NCBI GenBank assembly: GCA_900541685.1 | Contig: UQKM01000007.1 | Span: 1 to 64,000 of the forward strand | Direction of reading: 5' to 3' | Length of the DNA: 64,000 nt | Origin: an uncultured Collinsella sp. | Lineage (GTDB): Bacteria > Actinomycetota > Coriobacteriia > Coriobacteriales > Coriobacteriaceae | Part shown: positions 35,216 through 44,041 of the stretch, piece by piece | Numbering within the stretch: the stretch's first letter is position 1 | How the letters are laid out: the number at the start of each line of letters is the position of its first letter | Translations under genes and position numbers: made by a program | Notes under the pieces: generated by a model | The model's database searches: none | The model's input: the letters and a program-made list of their open reading frames with translations, nothing else | What the model was told of the DNA's origin: nothing

Positions 35216-35327
35216 TACGCTTGTTACTTGTCTGCCGTCCATGAGCGGTTTCGCACCGCTCACCGGAGTGCCAAACGCAAGGCATGCAACCACGGATAGT
35301 ATGGTAGACACAAACAGCCCCCAGTGA

Positions 35328-35362
35328 ACGGGTGCGGGTCAGACGGACTCGCGCCCGTTTTC
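35328..35362 (+). terminator. trxA terminator
   Basis: Stem ACGGGTGCG with CGCGCCCGT, followed by TTTTC. It lies about 110 bases after the trxA stop; the gap before it has no gene. Confidence 0.6.
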
Positions 35363-35435
35363 TTATGCGGCGGCGACCAAGGTAGGCGTAGTAGAATCTG
35401 AACCACCATATCGCCCCGCACAAAAGGAGATTCCC

Positions 35436-35684
35436 ATGCATGACGTCGGAATGAACATGAGCCAGCTTGCCATGAGCGTCAAGCAGGTCGACGACACCAT
35501 CGAGCTCGCCCACGAGTGGAGCCATCAGCTGCTGCATGCGACCGAGAACTTTGACATGGAGCGCATTGGCGCCAAGCTCGAGGCCGTCATGTCCGCGCTG
35601 CACGAGGCGCACGATGCGCTCGAGGGCTACGAGGAGGCCATCGAGGCCGACCATAACTCCGTTGGCTCCGTAAAGCTGGTATAG
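35436..35684 (+). CDS. Small helical protein upstream of nikR
   Basis: An 82-residue, probably all-helical protein, starting MHDVGMNMSQLAMS, with several His and Met in the first half (HEWSHQLLHATENFDM) and a Glu-rich second half. I recognise no family. A strong AAGGAG lies six bases before the ATG. The nikR start codon follows its stop by one base, so the two are translated together. That link and the His/Met content suggest a nickel-related partner, but there is no direct evidence. Confidence 0.75.
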   Translation: MHDVGMNMSQLAMSVKQVDDTIELAHEWSHQLLHATENFDMERIGAKLEAVMSALHEAHDALEGYEEAIEADHNSVGSVKLV

Positions 35685-35685
35685 C

Positions 35686-36198
35686 GTGGCCGAGCACGAG
35701 CACGCCTGCGAACACGAGCACGGGCACCCTCACGGACCGACCGGCGACGCAGGGTGCCGTTGCAGCGGATCCACCTCCGAGCTGGTCCGTTTTTCGGTCA
35801 CCGCGCCCGACGACCTGCTGCGCCGCTTTGACGAGCAGATCGCGCGCCGCGGTGACGTGGCCAACCGCTCCGAGGCCGTACGCGATCTGATTCGCGCCTC
35901 GATCGCCAAGGAGCAGATGCGCACGCCCGACGAGCAGGTCATCGGTTCGCTCACCATGATTTACGACCACCATACCGGCGACCTGACGCGCCGTCTGGAC
36001 GAGGTGCAGCACGACTACACCGACGAGATTGTCTCGACCATGCACGTGCATCTGGACCACCACAACTGCCTGGAGATCCTGGCGCTCAAGGGTCGCGGCG
36101 AGCGCGTCTACGAACTAGCCGACCGCCTGCTGGGCCTGCGCGGCGTTAAGCACGGCGAGCTCACCTGCGCCGCCACCAAGCAAAGCCTGGGGCTGTAA
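35686..36198 (+). CDS. nikR: NikR, nickel-responsive repressor with His-rich extension
   Basis: A 170-residue ribbon-helix-helix regulator of nickel uptake and use. Residues about 30-75 are the DNA-binding fold (ELVRFSVTAPDDLLRRFDEQI, then NRSEAVRDLIR). The C-terminal ACT-like domain holds the nickel site in TMHVHLDHHNCLEILALKG, with His, His and Cys at the family positions. The first 28 residues are unusual: HEHACEHEHGHPHG followed by two more Cys, a likely extra metal-binding arm. GTG start, coupled to the small gene before it. It lies just upstream of the hyp operon. Confidence 0.93.
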   Translation: MAEHEHACEHEHGHPHGPTGDAGCRCSGSTSELVRFSVTAPDDLLRRFDEQIARRGDVANRSEAVRDLIRASIAKEQMRTPDEQVIGSLTMIYDHHTGDLTRRLDEVQHDYTDEIVSTMHVHLDHHNCLEILALKGRGERVYELADRLLGLRGVKHGELTCAATKQSLGL

Positions 36199-36216
36199 CG
36201 GGATTTCCCGCAGCGC

Positions 36217-36297
36217 ACCTGCCAAAAAAGGACAGGTTTGTTTTGGCAGGTTCAGAAATTTTACCGGCCAAAATAAACCTGTCCCTTTTTGGCAGGT
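36217..36297. repeat. Long ~30-bp hairpin before hypF
   Basis: Arms 36217-36246 and 36268-36297 pair almost completely; each contains GGACAGGTTT or its complement next to a poly-A/T run (tgccaaaaaagg). It follows the nikR stop and ends 20 bases before the hypF start, so hypF translation or read-through from nikR may depend on it. It shares the GGACAGG core with the hairpins at 10733 and 11537. Confidence 0.6.
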
Positions 36298-36316
36298 TTC
36301 AACGAAAGAGGGTCGC

Positions 36317-38995
36317 ATGCGACATGTGTATATCCATGTAACGGGCATTGTGCAGGGTGTTGGCATGCGGCCATTTGTGTATCGCGAGGCTATGGCGCAT
36401 GGCATTTGCGGCTGGGTGCTCAACGCGGGCGATGGCGTGCACATCGAGGCGCATGCTTCGGTCGAGGCACTCGACGGCTTTGTCGCCGCGTTGTCGGAGC
36501 ACGCGCCTGCCGCGGCCCGCGTTGAGCATGTCGAGCTTATGGACCTGGCACCCGGCGACTGGGACGCCGCCAGCGAGCAGGGCTTTCGCATTGTGGCGTC
36601 GCAGGATCAAACCGCCCACACGACGCTCGTCTCGCCCGACATCGCCACGTGCGACGACTGTCTGCGCGAACTGTTCGACCCCGCCGACCGACGCTTTCAC
36701 TACCCCTTTATCAACTGCACCAATTGCGGACCGCGCTTTACCATCATTCGCTCGCTGCCCTATGACCGAGCGGCCACGTCGATGGATTGCTTTCCCATGT
36801 GCCCCGAGTGCGCCGCAGAGTATGGCGACCCGCTTGACCGGCGCTTTCATGCGCAGCCCGATGCCTGCTTTGAATGCGGGCCGCACATTACGTGGCGCGA
36901 GGCGGATCGCGGTGTTGTGCCAACGGCGGTCGACGCAACACCAGCCGTCGGCTCTACGCGCGAGGCCAGCGATGCCATCATCGGACGCTGCGTCGAGCTG
37001 CTGGCAGGCGGCGGCATCGTCGCCATCAAGGGACTGGGCGGATTTCACTTGGCATGCGACGCCTCCAACGAGCAGGCGGTAGCCGAGTTGCGCCGCCGCA
37101 AGCACCGCAGCAACAAGCCGCTTGCCGTTATGGTGCGCAGCCTTGCCGATACTGAACGCCTGTGCCATGTCAACGACGCTGAGCGCGGCTTGCTGGCCAG
37201 CAGTATTCGCCCCATCGTGCTGTTGCGCCGGCATGCTGTTGGCGAGGGAGATTCCCCCGACGCCCTCGCGCTCGCGCCATCCGTCGCGCACGATCTACCC
37301 GAGCTCGGTGTTATGCTCCCCTACACCCCGCTTCAGCATCTGTTGCTTGCCGCAGCCGCGTCGCATGACATGCACGCGCTGGTCATGACCAGCGGAAACC
37401 TGAGCGAGGAACCTATCGAAACTTATGACAGCCTTGCCTGGGAACACCTCGTTGCCGCCGGCATTACCGACGCGCTACTCGGTAATGACCGCGCGATCCT
37501 CTCGCGCTACGACGACTCCGTGGTACGTGTGGTCGACGGCACCGGCATGCCCGTGCGTCGCGCACGCGGATATGCGCCGCAGCCGCTGTCGTTGCCGGCG
37601 CTCGACAGCACCACGCCCTGCGTGCTCGCCTGCGGGCCGCAGCAAAAAGCCACAGTGGCACTCACGCGCGAGGACGCCGACGGCCATGCAACCTGTTTTG
37701 TGTCGCAGCATATCGGCGATGTCGAAAATGGTGCGACTTTCGATGCCTGGAACGCCGCACGCATACGCCTGGAAGATCTTTTTGACTTGACGCCCGCCGC
37801 GCTGGCCTGCGACTTGCACCCCAGCTACCTATCGAGTCAGTGGGCACGCGAACAGGCGCAGGAACAGGACATGCCGCTTGTTGAGGTTCAGCATCATCAT
37901 GCGCATATCGCGAGCGTGATGGCCGAGGCCATCGCCGCGGGCAAGCTTACAACCGACGCACGTGTCCTTGGCATCGCCTTTGACGGCACCGGCGCCGGCA
38001 CCGATGGGACCATTTGGGGCGGCGAGTTCCTTGTCGCCGGCCTTGCCGATTTTGAACGCGCCGCGCACCTACGCGCTTGGGCGCTGCCAGGCGGTGCCGC
38101 ATCCGTGCGCGACGCCCGGCGCAATGCCTTTGCCCTGCTGAGCGAGCTCGGCCTGCTCGAGCACCCAGGTGCCGCTCGGCTTTTGGACGGCCTCGACGAG
38201 CAGACGCGCAGCATCACGGCCACGATGATCGAGCGGAACATCAACAGCCCACGCACGAGCAGTATGGGGCGTCTCTTTGACGCCGCCGCTGCAGCTTTGG
38301 GCATTTGCGGGCAGGCAACCTACGAAGGCGAGCCCGCCATCGAACTCGAAGCCGCCGCCTGGCGCGCGCTTGACGTCGAAATCAGCTGTTTCGCTGGCAA
38401 TCAGGTGGGCGTATCCGCATCCGTCTCAACGTCGCTGGACAGTTTGTTCAGATACGTATTAACTAATAACCCTCTCTCTGGCATTTTTGCCTCAGATTTG
38501 CCCAAAAAAGGCTCTCCAGACACCCTATTTGCGGCGAGCGTGCCCGGCACAGGCTCCAAATCGACCCATTTGGAATCCTCACAGACGACTTTTTCCACCC
38601 AAAGCCGCTCTAAAGAATACGAATCTGAACTAACTGTCCAGACGACCTCTAACAATCCCCTTGTTCTAGACCAAAAACCGCTTTTTAAGGCACTTTTGGG
38701 TGGAATCGAGGCCGGCATTTCCGTCAACAGGCTCGCGCTCGACTTCCATATCGCCATCGCGCGCTCTTCGGCACGAATCGCACGCGAAATCTGCGCGCGC
38801 GAAGACGTCGATACCGTCGCGCTCTCGGGCGGCGTGTTCATGAACCGACTTTTGCTTCAGCTCCTCACCCGCAAGCTTAAAGACGCAGGCCTTACGGTCT
38901 TAATTCCCCAAACCGTGCCCGTTAACGACGGCTGCATCGCCTACGGTCAGGCCGCCATCGCTCGCGTTCGCCTCGCGCAGACAGCATCGCGATAG
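36317..38995 (+). CDS. hypF: HypF, carbamoyltransferase for hydrogenase maturation, with insertion
   Basis: An 892-residue enzyme that carbamoylates the HypE C-terminal Cys on the way to the CN ligands of [NiFe]-hydrogenase. Domains: acylphosphatase 1-90 (VYIHVTGIVQGVGMRPFVYR); zinc fingers about 112-195 (CDDC, CTNCGPRF, CPEC, CFECGP); YrdC-like about 205-395; and Kae1-like from about 430 (HHHAHIASVMAEA, later VALSGGVFMNR). It is about 120 residues longer than usual. Residues about 707-775 are encoded by a lower-GC repeat with terminal inverted repeats (38435-38641) that keeps the frame. Whether the enzyme still works is unknown. First gene of hypF-C-D-E. Confidence 0.93.
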   Translation: MRHVYIHVTGIVQGVGMRPFVYREAMAHGICGWVLNAGDGVHIEAHASVEALDGFVAALSEHAPAAARVEHVELMDLAPGDWDAASEQGFRIVASQDQTAHTTLVSPDIATCDDCLRELFDPADRRFHYPFINCTNCGPRFTIIRSLPYDRAATSMDCFPMCPECAAEYGDPLDRRFHAQPDACFECGPHITWREADRGVVPTAVDATPAVGSTREASDAIIGRCVELLAGGGIVAIKGLGGFHLACDASNEQAVAELRRRKHRSNKPLAVMVRSLADTERLCHVNDAERGLLASSIRPIVLLRRHAVGEGDSPDALALAPSVAHDLPELGVMLPYTPLQHLLLAAAASHDMHALVMTSGNLSEEPIETYDSLAWEHLVAAGITDALLGNDRAILSRYDDSVVRVVDGTGMPVRRARGYAPQPLSLPALDSTTPCVLACGPQQKATVALTREDADGHATCFVSQHIGDVENGATFDAWNAARIRLEDLFDLTPAALACDLHPSYLSSQWAREQAQEQDMPLVEVQHHHAHIASVMAEAIAAGKLTTDARVLGIAFDGTGAGTDGTIWGGEFLVAGLADFERAAHLRAWALPGGAASVRDARRNAFALLSELGLLEHPGAARLLDGLDEQTRSITATMIERNINSPRTSSMGRLFDAAAAALGICGQATYEGEPAIELEAAAWRALDVEISCFAGNQVGVSASVSTSLDSLFRYVLTNNPLSGIFASDLPKKGSPDTLFAASVPGTGSKSTHLESSQTTFSTQSRSKEYESELTVQTTSNNPLVLDQKPLFKALLGGIEAGISVNRLALDFHIAIARSSARIAREICAREDVDTVALSGGVFMNRLLLQLLTRKLKDAGLTVLIPQTVPVNDGCIAYGQAAIARVRLAQTASR
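38435..38641 (+). repeat. 207-bp inverted-repeat element inside hypF
   Basis: The ends 38435-38456 and 38620-38641 are 22-bp inverted repeats matching at 20 positions (ctggacagtttgttcag at the left). The element is 207 bp, exactly 69 codons, has no stop in the hypF frame and is clearly richer in A and T than its surroundings. It encodes a Ser/Thr/Asn-rich segment (for example LTNNPLSGIFASDLPKKG) unlike anything in HypF. No clear target-site duplication is visible. Confidence 0.75.
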
Positions 38996-39126
38996 GCTGT
39001 TTTGCCAGCCTGCGCGCCGCCGTCTCACAGGTGTAACGCGTTTGCTCGTGACTCCCGCGAGCGCTACCATCAACTGATGGGTAATTAGGCGCCTATCCAG
39101 CGCAAAACGTATAAAAGGGGAACATT

Positions 39127-39387
39127 ATGTGCCTTGCCGTTCCCGGTAAAGTGGTCAAACGCGACGATGACCTTAAGGCGACCGTCGACATGATGGGCAT
39201 CGAGCGTCCCGTTTCGCTGCGCCTCGTGCCGACGGCACGGGTAGGCGACTATATTCTCGTGCACGCTGGCTTTGGCATTCAGATTGTCGACGAGCAGGAA
39301 GCCCAAGAGACACTCGAGCTCGTCAATACCATGACCGAGCTGGCCGAAGAGGACCAGCTCACCACCAACCCGGCCGAGGCATACTAG
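39127..39387 (+). CDS. hypC: HypC, hydrogenase assembly chaperone
   Basis: An 86-residue chaperone that carries the Fe(CN)2CO unit with HypD and docks to the hydrogenase large-subunit precursor. The N terminus MCLAVPGKVV has the essential Cys2 and the family signature. Its stop codon shares one base with the GTG start of hypD, so the partners are translationally coupled. AAAAGGGGAA precedes the ATG. Confidence 0.95.
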   Translation: MCLAVPGKVVKRDDDLKATVDMMGIERPVSLRLVPTARVGDYILVHAGFGIQIVDEQEAQETLELVNTMTELAEEDQLTTNPAEAY

Positions 39388-40502
39388 TGGCGGCGGCGCA
39401 GCCGGTTCGCCCCGGTATCGACTTTTCGGCATTTCGCGACCCCAAGCTGGCTCGTGAGCTCATCGATCGTATTCATGAGTTTGTCGGCAACCGCAGCATC
39501 AACCTTATGGAAGTCTGCGGTACGCATACCGTGAGCATCGGGCGCTATGGCTTTCGCTCTATTATGCCGACGGGACTCAAGCTGCTAAGCGGCCCGGGGT
39601 GCCCCGTTTGCGTCACCGCCAACCGCGACATCGATCACGCAATCGCGCTTTCCAACATGGACGGCGCCATCATCACCACCTTTGGCGACATGATGCGCGT
39701 GCCCGGATCGTCCACCTCGCTTGCCGCGCAAAAGGCGGCGGGGCGCGACATCCGCATCGTCTACTCTCCGCTCGACGCACTCGACATTGCCGAGCAAAAT
39801 CCCGAACGCCCGGTCATCTTTATGGGCGTCGGCTTTGAGACCACAACGCCCACCATTGCCGCCGCTATCCTGGAGTCCGACGCGCGCGGGCTCCAGAACT
39901 TCTCGGTCTACTGTGCTCACAAGACCACGCCGCCGGCGCTGCGCGCCATCGCCAACGATCCCGAGACCACTATCGACGGCTTTATCCTTCCGGGACACGT
40001 CGCTACCATCACGGGCCTGGCACCCTTTGGGTTTTTGGTCGATGAGTTCGAGACCCCCGGCGTAGTCACCGGGTTTGAGCCGGTCGATATCCTGCAAGGT
40101 ATCTGCATGCTGGTCCAGATGGTTGTCGAGAAATGGCCGGCGATCGACAACGCCTACCGCCGTGGCGTCAACGCTGACGGCAACCCCGTAGCGCGCCAGC
40201 TGGTCGAGCAGGTATTTGAGCCGTGCGACACCACGTGGCGCGGACTGGGACCGATTGCCAACTCGGGTCTTTCCATCCGGCCCGAATTCGCGCGCTTTGA
40301 TGCCGGCGCCCGCTTTGACGTACCCATTGAACCGACGGTCGAACCACGCGGGTGCCGCTGCGGCGACGTGCTGCGCGGCGCCATCACGCCGAGCGACTGC
40401 CCGCTGTTCGGCCACGCATGTACGCCCGAACATCCCGTCGGACCGTGCATGGTGAGCTCCGAGGGCAGCTGTGCAGCATATTTCCGCTACCGAGGCTGTT
40501 AG
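39387..40502 (+). CDS. hypD: HypD, iron-sulfur scaffold for hydrogenase cofactor
   Basis: A 371-residue [4Fe-4S] protein that, with HypC, assembles the Fe(CN)2CO group. Motifs: MEVCGTHT near 41-48, GPGCPVC near 69-75, GFETTTPT, and the C-terminal Cys-rich part CRCGDVLRG, CPLFGHACTPEHPVGPCMVS. Start is GTG. The stop at 40500-40502 is followed three bases later by the terminal hairpin of element copy B, which separates it from hypE. Confidence 0.95.
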   Translation: MAAAQPVRPGIDFSAFRDPKLARELIDRIHEFVGNRSINLMEVCGTHTVSIGRYGFRSIMPTGLKLLSGPGCPVCVTANRDIDHAIALSNMDGAIITTFGDMMRVPGSSTSLAAQKAAGRDIRIVYSPLDALDIAEQNPERPVIFMGVGFETTTPTIAAAILESDARGLQNFSVYCAHKTTPPALRAIANDPETTIDGFILPGHVATITGLAPFGFLVDEFETPGVVTGFEPVDILQGICMLVQMVVEKWPAIDNAYRRGVNADGNPVARQLVEQVFEPCDTTWRGLGPIANSGLSIRPEFARFDAGARFDVPIEPTVEPRGCRCGDVLRGAITPSDCPLFGHACTPEHPVGPCMVSSEGSCAAYFRYRGC

Positions 40503-40505
40503 GTT

Positions 40506-40648
40506 CCGCCGTTCTAACGAACGGCGGACCGGTCGACGCTGCGCGCCATTCAGGCGAGCGACTTGCCTTTCAATCGTCGGCTGCGGGCAAAAGCCCAGCA
40601 GCCTCCTCTTTCAAGACAACTCACTTCGCCTGAATGGCGCTCGCTGAC
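40506..40648 (-). repeat. Structured ~145-bp element, copy B (candidate RNA)
   Basis: Same plan and same 143-bp length as copy A. In minus-strand order: GUCAGCGAGCG start, a perfect 15-bp stem (40640-40626 with 40557-40543), an inner stem with one U-G pair, the hairpin 40603-40579 with UUUU loop, GCGCAGCGUC, and the closing hairpin 40527-40506, identical to that of copy A. Stem sequences differ from copy A but remain paired, while CUUGAAAGAGGA and GACGAUUGAAAGGCA are identical. It lies between hypD and hypE in antisense orientation to them. Confidence 0.6.
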
Positions 40649-40714
40649 TTTTACTTAACATCGATTCTGCCACACTCAGCTATTGCCGACCCCCCCACGA
40701 TTGGAGTTTTCGAT

Positions 40715-41749
40715 ATGTCCCGTACTGCCACCGATAGCACTGTCCTGTTGGGCCACGGCTCTGGCGGCCAGATGATGAAACGCATCATCGATGAGGTCTT
40801 TTTGGATGCCTTTGGGTCGCCCGAGCTGCTTGCGGGCAACGATGCCGGCGTCGCCGCGCTGCCCGCAAGCGGGCGAATCGCCATGTCGACCGACAGCTTT
40901 GTGGTAACGCCGCAGTTCTTCCCCGGCGGCAATATCGGCCGCCTCGCCGTATGCGGAACCGTCAACGACGTCGCGACCTCGGGCGCTAACGTGCGCTACC
41001 TCTCATGCGGCTTTATCCTCGAAGAGGGCTATCCCATGGACAAGCTGCGCCAGATTGTGCAGACCATGGCCGAAACGGCACATGAGGCAGGCGTGAAGAT
41101 TATCACCGGCGACACCAAGGTGGTCGAGCGTGGAGGTGCCGACGGCGTCTACATCAATACCGCCGGCGTGGGCGAGGTGCCCGCAGGCGTGACGCTCAGC
41201 GGTGCCAACTGCCGGCCCGGCGACGCCATCCTGGTATCGGGTACGCTAGGCGACCACGGCACCGCCATCATGAGCCAACGCGAGGGCCTGGCGTTTTCGA
41301 GCAACATCGAAAGCGATGCTGCGCCGCTCAATCATCTGATTGCCGACGTGCTCGCCGCCGCCCCCGACACCCGCTGCTTCCGCGACCCCACGCGCGGCGG
41401 GCTGGCATCCACGCTCAACGAGTTTGCCCAGGCCAGCGGCGTTGCCATGGAGATCGACGAGGATGCTGTGCCCGTGCGCCCCGACGTGCAGGCCGCCTGC
41501 GAGATGCTCGGCTACGATGTGCTGCAGGTGGCAAACGAGGGCAAGATGGTCGCCGTAGTGCCGGCCGAGCAGGCCGATGCCGCGCTGGCCGCCATGCGCG
41601 CCGCCCGCTACGGCGAGAACGCCGCCGTCATCGGTCGCGTGCTGCCGCTTGCCGAAAGCACTCGACCCGCCGTGCGCGTACGCACCGGCTGGGGATCGAC
41701 CCGCATCCTCGACATGCTCGTAGGAGAGCAGCTGCCGAGGATTTGCTAG
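40715..41749 (+). CDS. hypE: HypE, thiocarboxamide dehydratase for hydrogenase CN ligands
   Basis: A 344-residue ATP-dependent enzyme that converts the carbamoyl group received from HypF on its C-terminal Cys into thiocyanate. It begins VLLGHGSGGQMMKRII after the start, with the AIR-synthase-like ATP domain (GNDAGVAALP, GTVNDVATSGA, DPTRGGLAS), and ends PRIC, the required terminal Cys. The ATG at 40715 has TTGGAG upstream. The last 54 bp of the gene are duplicated at 48024-48077, beyond a PTS cassette. Confidence 0.95.
   Translation: MSRTATDSTVLLGHGSGGQMMKRIIDEVFLDAFGSPELLAGNDAGVAALPASGRIAMSTDSFVVTPQFFPGGNIGRLAVCGTVNDVATSGANVRYLSCGFILEEGYPMDKLRQIVQTMAETAHEAGVKIITGDTKVVERGGADGVYINTAGVGEVPAGVTLSGANCRPGDAILVSGTLGDHGTAIMSQREGLAFSSNIESDAAPLNHLIADVLAAAPDTRCFRDPTRGGLASTLNEFAQASGVAMEIDEDAVPVRPDVQAACEMLGYDVLQVANEGKMVAVVPAEQADAALAAMRAARYGENAAVIGRVLPLAESTRPAVRVRTGWGSTRILDMLVGEQLPRIC
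41696..41749 (+). repeat. Left copy of 54-bp direct repeat (hypE 3' end)
   Basis: These are the final codons of hypE (STRILDMLVGEQLPRIC and stop). The same 54 bp occur at 48024-48077 with three differences (51 of 54 identical). The two copies bound a 6.3-kb PTS cassette of lower GC, the arrangement left by site-specific insertion at a gene's 3' end. Confidence 0.75.
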
Positions 41750-41823
41750 CGGGCGAGCGCCGGCCGGCGCGGCTTCGCTCCGTCCCTGGCGCCTCCGAAG
41801 GCCGCGAGGCGGTTCTTACCCGT

Positions 41824-42090
41824 CTACTCCCCGCAGCCGCTCTCGATAAGCGCTACGAGAGCATCGACAGCAGCCACCTCGTCAGTGCCGTCGGCCACGA
41901 TCTCGATCTCACAACCGCAGGTCATCCCCATGCTCATGACCATCAGGATGGACTTAGCATCCTTGGCGTCTCCGCCCATCTTGGCAACGGTGATAGAGCT
42001 CTCATACTTGCTCGCCTCCTGCACAAACAGCGATGCAGGGCGCGCGTGGATACCGCTCGGGTTCTTGACGACCGTCGTCTTGGAAACCAT
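41824..42090 (-). CDS. HPr-family phosphocarrier protein
   Basis: An 88-residue HPr, which passes phosphate from Enzyme I to sugar-specific IIA proteins. The active His is in NPSGIHARPASLF near residue 15, and the regulatory Ser site region is DAKSILMVMSMG near 46. AAGGAG lies just upstream and overlaps the end of the glucosidase gene before it. As the last gene of a sugar-specific PTS cassette it may be a dedicated HPr rather than the housekeeping one. Confidence 0.93.
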   Translation of the reverse strand: MVSKTTVVKNPSGIHARPASLFVQEASKYESSITVAKMGGDAKDAKSILMVMSMGMTCGCEIEIVADGTDEVAAVDALVALIESGCGE

Positions 42091-42099
42091 CTCTGCTCC

Positions 42100-43632
42100 T
42101 TACTCCACCACAATGTTATCGGTTGCGGTGTCGGCGCCGTTGCTGGCGATGAGCTTCTTGTAATAGAAGAACGATTTCTTTCGGCCAAGCTTCAGACTTC
42201 CATTTCCAAAGTCATCAATGTCGACAGAAACAAATCCATATCGCTTACTCACTTCGGAAGTTCCGGAGCTGACCAAATCGATGGGGCCCCACCATGCATA
42301 GCCAAAAACGTCCACGCCATCCTTTAGCGCTTCGGCAAGTTGCTCAACATGACGCTTCAAGTAATCAATACGGTAGTCGTCCTCGACATATCCGTTTTCA
42401 TCCAACTTGTCGACCGCGCCGAGACCGTTTTCGGAAATAAAAATCGGAAGATGGTAGCGATCATAAATATGATTAAGCGTAATTCGGAATCCAATAGGAT
42501 CGATCGGCCAACCCCATTCCGAGGCCTTTAGATATGGATTCCTAATCGCTGTAACCAGAGAGCCGGAAGGCTTAGGCACCGGTTCGCCCTTGTATCGCAT
42601 GATATAAGTCATGTAGTAGCTAATTGTTACGAAATCAACAACTCCTGACTTAAGTACCTCTTTGTCACCGGGCTCCATCTCAATATGGATATTGTTTTCT
42701 TTAAAGAATCGATCCATATAATACGGATACTCGCCCTTAGCCTGAACATCACTGTAGAACCAGTTGAAATGGTCCTCAAAGAGAACTTGAAGCTGGTCTT
42801 CGGGCTTTGGCGTCTCTGCGTAGTTTTCAAGACGGCAAAGCATGTTTCCGATCTTTGCATCCGGATCGATTTCGTGGCACTTAATGACTGCCTTAGCGCT
42901 CGCCACGAATTGATTGTGGGAGACCTGATATTTCATCTCCCAATTTCCTCGATACGGATTTTCGGGCGTTTCAGAATCCTTTTCGTTCAAGATGACGCCG
43001 CTGCATGTAAATGGATTTGTCAATACGTTGTTAATCTCATTGAACGTCAGCCAATACTTAACTTTCCCCTTATAACGCTCAAAGCAAGTTGCCGCATAAC
43101 GTTCGAAAGCGTCAACCGTGTGACGGCTTTTAAAACCACCGTATGCTTTCGCGAGATGCAGGGGCGTATCAAAATGGCAAAGCGTCACCATTGGCTCCAT
43201 GCCATATTTATGGCACTCGTCAAAGACGCGATCGTAAAATGCAAGGCCTTCCTCGTTCGGATTCTCATCATCACCGTTCGGGAAAATGCGGCTCCAGCTA
43301 ATGGACATACGGAAAACTTTGAAGCCCATTTCCGCTATCTCGGCAAGCTGCTCCTTGTATCGATGATAGAAATCAATGCCGCGACGCTTGGGGAGATTGT
43401 AATCCTCCGGATGCTCCTTCATTTGTTCAAGCATCTCGGACGTAACAGCATTATGCGGAAGAGGCTGACCCTCGTAGCCGCGATTGGCCTCACGTGAAAT
43501 AAACGGCGCAAAATCAGATGTCGCAAGGCCTCGTCCGCCCTCATTAAACGCACCCTCAATCTGATTTGCAGCAGTCGCACCGCCCCAAAGAAAGCCATCA
43601 GGAAACGCGCTGTTGGTAAAGCTATTGTTCAT
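42100..43632 (-). CDS. 6-phospho-beta-glucosidase (GH1)
   Basis: A 510-residue cytoplasmic GH1 TIM barrel that splits phosphorylated beta-glucosides such as cellobiose-6-phosphate. The N terminus FPDGFLWGGATAANQIEGAF is diagnostic. The acid/base Glu is in LTFNEINN near 205 and the nucleophile Glu in IFISENGLGAVD near 415. Codon use is more AT-rich than in neighbouring chromosomal genes. It sits between the IIA and HPr genes of the same operon. A second GH1 is at 52756. Confidence 0.95.
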   Translation of the reverse strand: MNNSFTNSAFPDGFLWGGATAANQIEGAFNEGGRGLATSDFAPFISREANRGYEGQPLPHNAVTSEMLEQMKEHPEDYNLPKRRGIDFYHRYKEQLAEIAEMGFKVFRMSISWSRIFPNGDDENPNEEGLAFYDRVFDECHKYGMEPMVTLCHFDTPLHLAKAYGGFKSRHTVDAFERYAATCFERYKGKVKYWLTFNEINNVLTNPFTCSGVILNEKDSETPENPYRGNWEMKYQVSHNQFVASAKAVIKCHEIDPDAKIGNMLCRLENYAETPKPEDQLQVLFEDHFNWFYSDVQAKGEYPYYMDRFFKENNIHIEMEPGDKEVLKSGVVDFVTISYYMTYIMRYKGEPVPKPSGSLVTAIRNPYLKASEWGWPIDPIGFRITLNHIYDRYHLPIFISENGLGAVDKLDENGYVEDDYRIDYLKRHVEQLAEALKDGVDVFGYAWWGPIDLVSSGTSEVSKRYGFVSVDIDDFGNGSLKLGRKKSFFYYKKLIASNGADTATDNIVVE

Positions 43633-43707
43633 TGTCTACTCCTAAAGAAAAGGGAGGCCCGAATTTGCGAACCTCCCACCGCATGGCGCCTAATTGGAAG
43701 ATTCAAC

Positions 43708-44040
43708 CTACTCGCCTACACGAGCCGCAAGAGCACGAACGACCGGCATCATCTTTTTCGCCATATGCAGCTCGGCGCTGATTGTCATCAGAGTGTCCTG
43801 CGCATGCGTAAACAAAAGTGAGTATTCAACTTCCTCACCAGCAGCCTGCGCTTGAATGGTGGCCGTTTGCGCCTTGTGGGCGGCCAAGACCTTTGAGTCT
43901 GCCTCGGCAAGTCGCTCTTCTGCCCCATCAAAATCCAAGGACGCCAAACAATCCATGGCCTGATCGATGCAAACCCGCCCATCACCGGCATTTATAATGA
44001 CTTCCATGGCCACCGCATTGACATCAATTGGCTTGCCCAT
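43708..44040 (-). CDS. PTS lactose/cellobiose-type IIA component
   Basis: A 110-residue helical IIA of the lactose/cellobiose class. The phosphorylated His is in LLFTHAQDTLMT near 78. It accepts phosphate from HPr and gives it to the IIB at 45433. It follows the IIC gene by one base on the minus strand and is co-transcribed with it. Confidence 0.94.
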   Translation of the reverse strand: MGKPIDVNAVAMEVIINAGDGRVCIDQAMDCLASLDFDGAEERLAEADSKVLAAHKAQTATIQAQAAGEEVEYSLLFTHAQDTLMTISAELHMAKKMMPVVRALAARVGE

Positions 44041-44041
44041 A

